Source: Fremontodendron californicum (lineage: Eukaryota; Streptophyta; Magnoliopsida; Malvales; Malvaceae). Taken from it: 64,000 bases of DNA. The notes beneath the pieces are model-generated. The model made no database searches, was not told the origin of the DNA, and was given only the letters and a program-made list of their open reading frames with translations. The translations under genes were made by a program, and so were the position numbers. The stretch covers positions 18,021,001 to 18,085,000 of the forward strand of contig JAULJL010000035.1 of the NCBI GenBank assembly GCA_030761205.1, in the 5' to 3' direction. Of the stretch, positions 56,023-64,000 are shown piece by piece; the first letter of the stretch is position 1, and each line of letters starts with the position of its first letter.

Positions 56023-57318
56023 ATTTATTCTCTAGTATATTTAACAACTTAATGAGCTTATAATTAAGTTAAATTTTGTATTGAGAGCAGCATGTCTGCT
56101 AATGCTGAGAACTTTGACTGGTATTCCTAGGCAAAAAGAGAAAGATATACCATAAAATCTAATCAAGTAAACATTGTAAAGTATTTTGAGAGCAAATGCT
56201 ACTTCTCCAATGAACATGGCAAACTTTTAGGGAACTGCTGTTCTATCATTTCTTCATAATATATATTTAGTATATCTGTTTTTGTTTATAAATTAAGTTT
56301 GGGACATTGAAAAAGAGAATTGATTTGTTCACATTTTAATATTTACATTAATGGAAGGAAGTCTAGGATTTGTTCAAGGCAAGAGCAAGACATATTTCTG
56401 CTGTGAAAAATGGAAAAGCCATATTCTTGGTTATGGCTCTAATTTTTTCTTTTCTTTTAACATTATCTAAAGTTTTCTATAATAAGTTAGTTCAAATGGT
56501 TCACTCATGTTTTTTAAGAGGTGAATTTTGTAAAATTAAAGTTCCATCCTTAATATTTGTAAATTCTATTTTTTCAAAAAAAAAAAAAAAAGAAGCTTAC
56601 TATAATAGCATGTGGATTTATCATGACATGAGTCATTGATCTGTCATTCAATTTGATCTAATCCAAAGTCTTTGGTTAAAATCAAGCCCCACCAAATTTA
56701 ATAGCATGTCTGCTCCATCCTAGTGTTCAATCACAACTAGAAGAATCATATTTTCTTACAATTTCTAAAAAGTTAAAATATACTTTATTGAAATCTCCTT
56801 TTTAATTTGGATTTCAACATTATCACAATTATGTGCTCATAAGTAATGAAAAGTGCATATAAGTATAAAAGGTTGCAATTGAACGGGTTAGATTGAGTTT
56901 GGAGTAGGTAATTTTGAGTTGTGTTATTTTGAATTGTTTCAGATTTGAATCATTTTAAGTTTAATTTTTAAATCAAATTAAGTAACTTTGGTTAAATCAT
57001 TTTGCATTTAAATTAATTTGGTTTCGATTATTAATTTTTCTTGATAGAATGATATTTGGTTGAATTCGGATGAATTGAGTAGGTTTTTCGAATTTAGGTC
57101 AAATGTGTTAACTTTAATGATTAAAAACTTTTTTTTTTCTTTAATTGTTTTTATTAGAGAAATAAATGAAAGTTATATCTTATTTCATACTCTCGATTTT
57201 TCAATATGTAAATAAGAGATTTTCAAGTTAAAAAAAAAAAAAAACTTCAAATAAAACGTTGATGGAACAAGTCTCTAAATAAATATTAACCATTAAGAAA
57301 GAAAAGAAAATGGTTGAC

Positions 57319-57353
<35 letters not shown>

Positions 57354-59567
57354 CCAAGCTTCCAATTCTGAATCTTATCAACAAAGAACACGTACAAAAT
57401 GATGACGAGCTGAGTTGCCTTACCAATTTGTGTTGTCTTTTTGAGTTTGGGGATTGTTTAGTCGGTGCAGTAAGCTTGGGATAGAGAAAATATTTACCTT
57501 ACTCTTCGGAATAGGTGAAAAATTAATTTACTAATTTTTCCTTAAAAAAAAAAATACATATAGAATCAAAACATTTCAGTAATCTTTTACTAAAGATTTT
57601 ACAGCTGTTAATTTGGAACATTTGTGGGGGAAATTTCACGAAGATAAATTTTCTGAAATTAACCTCTTTCCTGGATACCGGTTAATGATGTTTTTTTATA
57701 AAAAAAATTTAGTATCCGTTTGTTTCAAAATAATATATATTTGAAAAATAATTTTTAGAAAATAAATTTATTTTTTAAAAAATTAATATTTTTTATTGTT
57801 TAAATAATTTTGTATAAAATGTTTTACATTATTTGATTTTTTTTTATTTAAAAATCATTGATATAAAAAAATTGATCCATACACTTAAGTGATCGATTTT
57901 TTTACTTCACTTTAATTTTTATTTTTAAAGATTGATCTTTATGATCGATATTTTTATTTTTTTTTTGTTAGGGATCAATTCTTAAATCGATTATTTTTGC
58001 TTTGTTTTAATTTTCGAAAAATGTCTTATATTTTTTAAAAGTGTAAGACATTTTTTATAAAAAATTAATTTTCTGTTTACCAAATTATTTTTCAGAAAAA
58101 AAATTAAAAAATGAAAAAAATGATAATCTTGTTCATTAAGTAGTATTTTTTTTTAATATCCAAAAAAAAATTCAAACAAAATTAAATTTTGAAAATAATC
58201 TAATCGTACTATTACATTTTTTTACTATACACAGTAATTTGACACCCAAATTTGTTTCTCTTTTTTGTTATTTTCTTTAACTTTGTTAACTGACAAACCA
58301 AATTTAAATATCTTTACCAAAACCCAATTTGATATTTAATAGAAACAAACATTTTATTTTTGTTGCAACTAAAATTTCAAGCATCGGCCAAAATCATAAA
58401 CAAACAAATGAGAAAATGTCACAAAGGCAAAGCCAAAGAATTTGTCAAATTTTAAACTATTGATGCAGAAAACTTGAGCTAGTCTATCATTTTCCATTTA
58501 CAGCCAACTTACCTAAACTATTCTGAACTAAAGTTTTTTCCTTTTTTAAATTCTAACTTTATAAGATTTTTTTTTTCCCTGCTTTATCGGTTGTTTAAAA
58601 ATTACCGCAAAAAGCAAGATCTTCCTTAAATTCTTTTTAAGAAAACTGTAATTAAATTTGATAATTTTGTATTTATGATATTATTTTATTATTATAATTA
58701 TATTTAAAATGTTATATTTATATAAATTTTGATATATTAATATTTTGTGTTATATAAATTTTAATATTTTTTATATTCATATTATATTTATATTATTTTT
58801 TATATCATATAAGTATTGTATATTTTATCCTATCCACAATCAATTTTTCACTTTCTTTCTTAATCTAGAAATTGAAATTTACAGTTACAGCCCCACAAAA
58901 GGCTCAGTGAGATTTTTTCCTGCATTCAATTTTCTTTTTCTCTCTACTTTTTCTTTCCACTGACGTTTTCATTGGGAATTCACCTCATTATTATAATATT
59001 TTTTCTTTAACATTTTCCTTAATAAATCTTAATTTGTCATTTTCTAAAACTCATTACTTTTGATTGTAACAGTTGCATTTAACTATAAATACAATACTAA
59101 ACTAACTAACTTTTATAGTAAAAATGTTGATTTACAGTAAATTAATTCTCAATCATAAAAAAGGGGCAAACTTTTAATATGCTTGTAACTAATTTGTTAT
59201 TATATATTGGATTTTATCATTATATTTTAATTTTATTTAATTATATAGAAGTATTTTATTTGATGTCAATTTTTTAACATAAAATAAAGAAATTATTAAA
59301 AAAAAATCATTTACATTAACAAAATATTATATTAAATATTTTAATTCCTATTTTTATCCAAAAATAATGAAATTAAAAATAAATTTATTATTTATATTAA
59401 AAAAATCCATAAAATATTTTTATTTTGTTAGTTTTTATCTAATAATTAATGAAATTGAAAATTTAATGACAATCTAATACTGAATTATAATATAATGATA
59501 AATTTTACTTTAATTCAGTAATATTACAATTTTTTATTTGTAAAATTAGGCTTAATATTTTACAATA
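56023..59567. other. Intergenic DNA, nothing recognised
   Basis: AT-rich. It includes an (ATA)n microsatellite at 57321-57353 and a TIR-less repeat-like block near 57705-58130. No gene seen. Confidence 0.45.
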
Positions 59568-60532
59568 GAGATAATATCATGAATGGCCCCTGAAATTTAT
59601 TAAATTTATCAATGTAGTACCTGTACTTTAAAAATATCTATTTTGGTACTTCAAGTTTACAGTCCGTGTGTTATTGTAGTACCTGTCAGTAACACCGTTA
59701 AAAATTGATGACGTGACTTTTGTATCCAATGAAAACTTGACACGTGACACCATATAACGATGCCACGCGTACTAACTAAAAAATTATTAATTTAATTTTA
59801 AAAATAAAAATATTATTATTTTAAAAATATAATGATGACATGTGACATCATATAATGATGTCACGTGTATTAACTTAAAAAATTAAAAAAAAATTCAAAA
59901 TTTTCAAAATTTTCAAAAAATTTCAAAATTTTAAAATTTTAAAAAAAAATTTAAAAATTAATTTCATATTTAATTTTTTTAATTTTTTAATAAATATTTT
60001 TTAAAAGAATAAAATTAATTTCATAATTTAATTTTTGTAATTTTCAAAAATAACTTTTTAAATTTAAAAAAATAGATATTATAAATGATTTAATATTTAA
60101 TTTTAAAATATTATATATTTTTAAAATAATTTTAGTTAAATATTTTAATTTTGTTATTTTTTAAAATTTTGAATTTAAAAAATAGAATTTAATTTTAAAA
60201 AATATAAATATAAATTTTATTATTATTTTAGTATAACTTTTAAATTTTTTTTTAAAAAATAGATATTAATTTTTAAAATATTATTTATTTTTTAAATATT
60301 ATTTTTCTTTTTTTACAAAAAATTATATATTAATTTCTAAAAAAATCAAGTGCTGTCACGTGTCATCATCTGATTGGTCAATGTTACATCATCATTTATA
60401 TTTAACGGTGTTAAGTCAGAGTACCATATTGATACACGGTTATAGTACAGATATCAAATTGAATATTTTTAAAATACATGTATAATATTAATAAATTTGA
60501 TAAATTTCAAAGATCATTCATGACATTATCCC
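59568..60532. mobile_element. Long-TIR non-autonomous DNA element, ~965 bp
   Basis: About 200-bp termini are reverse complements: the left end has ATAATATCATGAATGGCCC and TGTAGTACCTGTACTTTAAA, the right end (reverse-complemented) has ATAATGTCATGAATGATC and TATTATACATGTATTTTAAA. Both arms contain ACACGTGAC and AACGGTGTTA-like motifs, as in the TIRs of the 20.4-kb element. The centre is AT-rich and non-coding. No 9-bp target duplication was found, so the superfamily is uncertain (probably Mutator-like). Confidence 0.7.
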
Positions 60533-60638
60533 AATTTTAAATGTTTTCGTTTGGTGGGCCTCTCGAGGCAAAGAAGGCCAGGTACTGATACCTACTGCCA
60601 CACCCATCTACTACCAATTTTTTTTCCTCTTAACTTAT

Positions 60639-60646
60639 TATAAATA
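60639..60646 (+). promoter_or_regulatory. TATA box of the DVL/RTFL gene
   Basis: TATAAATA about 215 bp upstream of the start codon, 5' of a CT-rich leader. Confidence 0.65.
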
Positions 60647-60861
60647 GCGACTCTAAGCCCTTCACTTTAGCCTTTACTACTGCAAAATTCACTTCTTGTT
60701 TAGCTCATTAATTTCTCTAAATTCTCTTTCTTTTTAGCTTCCAAAAAGGGTACTCAAAAATCCAGAAAAAAAAAAATAAAAAAAAAATCTCATTGATCTT
60801 TTTCTAAGCTGAAAAAAAACCCATCTTTTTGGTTTTTTTTGGGAAGGTTTTGGTTTTGGCT

Positions 60862-61140
60862 ATGGCTTCAACTCTTGCAACAAGTACTTCAAGTGCACCA
60901 CCAAGTTTTTACTTTGATGAGAAATGGAAGTTATCAAAGAAAGAAAGTTCATCGAGGAGTCGTTCTTCTTCTTCTTCTTCTTCTTCATTCGTGATCAAGA
61001 ATTCTTCATCTTCTTCAACCAAAAGATGTGCTTTTACTAGGAAATGTGCAACATTAGTCAAAGAACAAAGGGCTCGTTTTTACATCATGAGACGTTGCGT
61101 TACCATGCTTATTTGCTGGCGTGACTACACTGATTCTTGA
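60862..61140 (+). CDS. DVL: DEVIL / ROTUNDIFOLIA4-like (DVL/RTFL) small polypeptide, 92 aa
   Basis: A single-exon gene. Residues 1-53 are a low-complexity, Ser-rich N-terminus (poly-Ser near 34-42 and 48-52, encoded by TCT/TTC repeats). The C-terminal RTF domain follows from about residue 54: KRCAFTRKCATLVKEQRARF, then YIMRRCVTMLICWRDYTDS. The conserved Cys residues, KEQRARFYIMRRC and the MLICWRD end all match ROT4. DVL/RTFL peptides associate with the plasma membrane and limit polar cell proliferation, shaping leaves and fruit when overproduced. The ATG chosen begins MASTLATST; an in-frame ATG at 60829 would add 11 residues and is less likely. Which DVL member it is cannot be told by eye. 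Confidence 0.92.
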   Translation: MASTLATSTSSAPPSFYFDEKWKLSKKESSSRSRSSSSSSSSFVIKNSSSSSTKRCAFTRKCATLVKEQRARFYIMRRCVTMLICWRDYTDS

Positions 61141-62016
61141 ATCAAGGAACCAAAAAAAAAAACCCAGAAAATGGTCTCCTTTTCTTTGAGATGGTTTTTG
61201 CCTTTTTTGGAGGATTAATTAGCTAGAAGAGCTTTGATTTGAGTTTATTAATGGCATCCAAGCAAGAGGAAGAAGAAGAAGAAGATATCAAGTTCTATAT
61301 ATACTTGTATATAAAGATTTGTTCTTTTTTGGGGGTTAGAATTTTGATTTTTTAGATTTTTTTTTTGGTAAGAGGCTTTGAATCTCCATTTAAGGAGACA
61401 TATGGGTTCTTCTTAATGTGAGTGGTACTTTCATCAAATAATTAATATTATATAAATAGAGAAAATCAAGTATAGTTTTTTTAATCTTTTACTTCATATT
61501 TATGGCTTTTTTTTTTTCAGTTGTCTTTTCTGGGTTTCTTGAGTTCTTGAGATCTAAGAAAGAAAAGAGAGAGAGATTCCATTCAACTGTTGCAGGTTTA
61601 GCTCTGGTGTCGATCTGGGTGTGTTTTGCTGACGCAGATTATTATTTAATTACTATCTTTCATAATTTCTTAACAGTTTTTAATTCATTTATTTTTATTT
61701 TGATGTTAGTCACATTTGGACATGGGAAAGAGAGTTTTTGAACATTAATAATTTGTATTATAAAATTAGTAGTAAAATTATTTTTCCTTCCATAAGTATT
61801 TTACAGAGAATTTTAATTAAATTGTTCCCAATTTACTCACTTTTTTTTAGATTTAAGAAATGAAATTTTAAATAATTTTAGGATAAACCTCAAATTTAGA
61901 TAAGGTACTTGAAATAAATACTTTTATAAAAGACAAAAATGTTAATTAAGTATCGGTTAAAATTATATTTATATAAAAAAAAATAATATATATTTTTAAA
62001 TTTAATAAAAATAAAA
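61141..62016 (+). other. DVL 3' UTR and intergenic DNA
   Basis: The first 300-400 bp are probably the 3' UTR with GAAGAAGAAG and T-rich tracts. The open frame at 61502-61741 is not protein-like. Confidence 0.4.
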
Positions 62017-62195
62017 ATTTTGTTAATGTGTTAAAGTCACTTTTTAAGGTTATTAAAAATAATAATATTTTTAATTAATACATTAAAAATGATGAATAAA
62101 TTTTTTAATTTTTATATTTAATATAATTTTACTATTATAAATAATATAAAAATTAATCTTAAAAAATATCTTAAAAACACTTATTAACAAAATTC
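62017..62195. mobile_element. MITE related to the TTTTGCTAACAAGT family
   Basis: Ends AATTTTGTTAATGTGTTAAA and, reverse-complemented, AATTTTGTTAATAAGTG. The interior AATACATTAAAAATGATGAAT parallels ATGCATTGAAGATAATGAAT in the 31.2-kb copy. Confidence 0.6.
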
Positions 62196-64000
62196 TAAAA
62201 ATAATTTTTAACTTATATTTATACACACTGAGTAATTGAGGAATTTTGTATGCTTCCACTGCTGCAACAAAGGCTGATGGTTTGGGAAGTAATTGGGCAC
62301 TATTTTCTATGTTATATGCAAAAAAAAAAAATCCAAATGACAGTATTATCCTGCAACTTTGAGTCCTTTGACCAGTCATGGACCACTTTGACCTCTTATC
62401 CTACAAAGGGGCATATTTGTAAATTCATTTTATTGGTAAAATGATAGTAATTCAATTTTTTTCTTCTGGTTTTCAGTGTTAGTCCATTATTTTTTAAGAA
62501 AAAAAAATTTGATTAATTAGTTTTTGATAAATTCTTTTAGTAAATACCATGAATTATAGAGGGTATTTCTGTCCAAATAAATTTTTACAGCTGGGTTTCC
62601 CTTTAGTTGATGAAGTGTGCTGGTTAATGGTTATTAATGGATCTGACCATTCATTTTTATAAAAGTGGAAACCCTTTCCCTTTGGAAATCATAAAGTTTC
62701 AGCACTAAAATAAGTAATCTACATTAAAGTTATTCATATGAATATAAATAAAAATTAATAATATTACTAATTAATTATTTTTTATTGTTGAAAAAAATCA
62801 TATCAGATCAATCGGTTGGAACAATTTAATCAAGAATAAAATCTGTCGATCAAAACGGTTCAATCAAAAATTAAAAACTTGTTTGATTCGATATTATATA
62901 TTATTTAAATTTGATGATTTATTAAATTGATAAAAACTAATTCAATCGATTAATAATCGATAAAAAAAATAAAATCATTAAAAATTGGATAGAATCAAGG
63001 TATATATAGAGTTTATGGATGGATGATTGGTCTCTTTCAATCTTGTTACGTAACCATGACATTATATCTGTTTGTTTGTGCCCAAAGGAAATGCGAAAAA
63101 AATGTTGATAATAATGTGAAGTTTTTTATTATGGTATAAAAAAGAGAAAATTAAAAAATTTACTCATATTATTATCCATATTAATCATTTGAGTTAACGA
63201 AAACGACGAAAATTAAAATTAAAGTGAATGAAAATTAAGAATAGGGTAAAATATAATTCACATGAATCACAACTCAACTAAGTCCTTAAATTTCTTGATA
63301 GCCAAATTTGAGGTTATTTGATAAGAACTTATGACTTCTCAATGTCCAATTGTGGGCTAAGACAAATTGGTACATTAGGTTGTCTTTTTTTTGGCTTTTG
63401 TGTTTCACTTTCATGGATTTCTTTTATCTCCTCTCACTTTCTTTTGGGTCCTCATAGATTTAGGTCAAAAGCTTGCTTCTTTTTTTTCTTTTTCCACATT
63501 TTCTTCATGGCATAATCTTTCTAGCATCTAGGCAATCAAAGAAACATCACTCAAGAACTAGATCAAGATTTGAACATTAATGATTAGAGTGTGCATAATT
63601 CAATTAAAATCGAATTAATCGATCAAAACCAAATTAATTTTAATTAATAAAAAAATTGATCAATTATCAATTTAAAATTCTTAAAAATTTCAATTATCAA
63701 TTAATTCGATTCGAAATTTGATAATAATCAAATTAACAGAATTACTAGAAATGTTAAGAAATAAGACCTAAAAAATTAAGAACAAATTGATAAAGAAAGA
63801 GAGGAAAGGGTAGCAATTCATAAACTTTAGTGTAGAGAATGGCCTAGACCCCTTATAGGTCAAAGAAAAAAAGTGGGAAAAACTTTGGTCACCCCCGCAA
63901 ATCTTAACTAGAATGATTAAATATCTTTGATTGAAATTTGGGTGTCTGATTTTTTATCATTACACTTTGAATAACAATGATAAATCAAATTTGCTTTTTG
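62196..64000. other. Intergenic DNA, nothing recognised
   Basis: AT-rich. TTGACC/GGTCAA (W-box-like) motifs cluster near 62360-62395, which may be chance. No gene is supported up to the window end. Confidence 0.4.

Noticed and set aside
61502..61741. 79-residue open frame downstream of the DVL gene
   Set aside because: No start context or domain; lies in probable 3' UTR or intergenic DNA with strong T bias.

Overview
The window is nuclear DNA of a flowering plant. It is AT-rich, its genes carry short GT-AG introns, and it holds plant-only gene families (GRAS, SIAMESE-RELATED, DEVIL/ROTUNDIFOLIA), a plant microRNA172 locus and a nuclear tRNA-Phe. Gene content and repeat style suggest a eudicot, possibly Malvaceae (cotton relatives); the family assignment is inference only.

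Layout. 0-6 kb: AT-rich DNA with MITEs, one SINE and a near-perfect 40-bp hairpin. 6.2-9.9 kb: an intact intronless-CDS GRAS gene of the SCL9/14/33 (LISCL) group. 11.0-14.6 kb, minus strand: a complete ten-exon CCS52B/FZR3 gene (APC/C activator, 485 aa) with two mitosis-specific-activator (MSA) motifs upstream. 15.3-19.9 kb, minus strand: an ARP5 (INO80-complex actin-related protein) gene whose twelve exons are all recognisable but which carries stops, frameshifts and damaged splice donors, so it reads as a pseudogene. 20.1 kb: tRNA-Phe(GAA). 20.4-25.6 kb: a 1.86-kb Mutator-like element with 9-bp target duplication and a captured ribosomal protein eS25 fragment (Pack-MULE), next to an array of palindromes and GGCC-rich hAT MITEs. 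26.4 kb: a SIAMESE-related cyclin-dependent-kinase inhibitor gene. 28-33.7 kb: a SINE and many MITEs. 33.7-36.8 kb: a very young gag-only LTR element (TR-GAG type). 38.8-42.3 kb: an element carrying a broken plant-mobile-domain (MAIN-like) gene, bounded by palindromes of the same type as at 22-25 kb. 45.0-46 kb: MIR172. 47.2-48.6 kb: two LINE RNase H relics. 48.9-56 kb: MITEs and a solo LTR. 59.6-60.5 kb: a long-TIR element. 60.9 kb: a DVL/RTFL small-peptide gene. The rest has no gene that I can support.

The functional genes are independent regulators rather than one pathway. CCS52B and the SMR protein both restrain CDK activity, GRAS/LISCL proteins and miR172 control transcription and developmental timing, and the DVL peptide affects organ shape. 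The most unusual material is the palindrome-array element family with its PMD cargo, the Pack-MULE whose unoccupied target site survives 3 kb away, and the gag-only retroelement with virtually identical LTRs.
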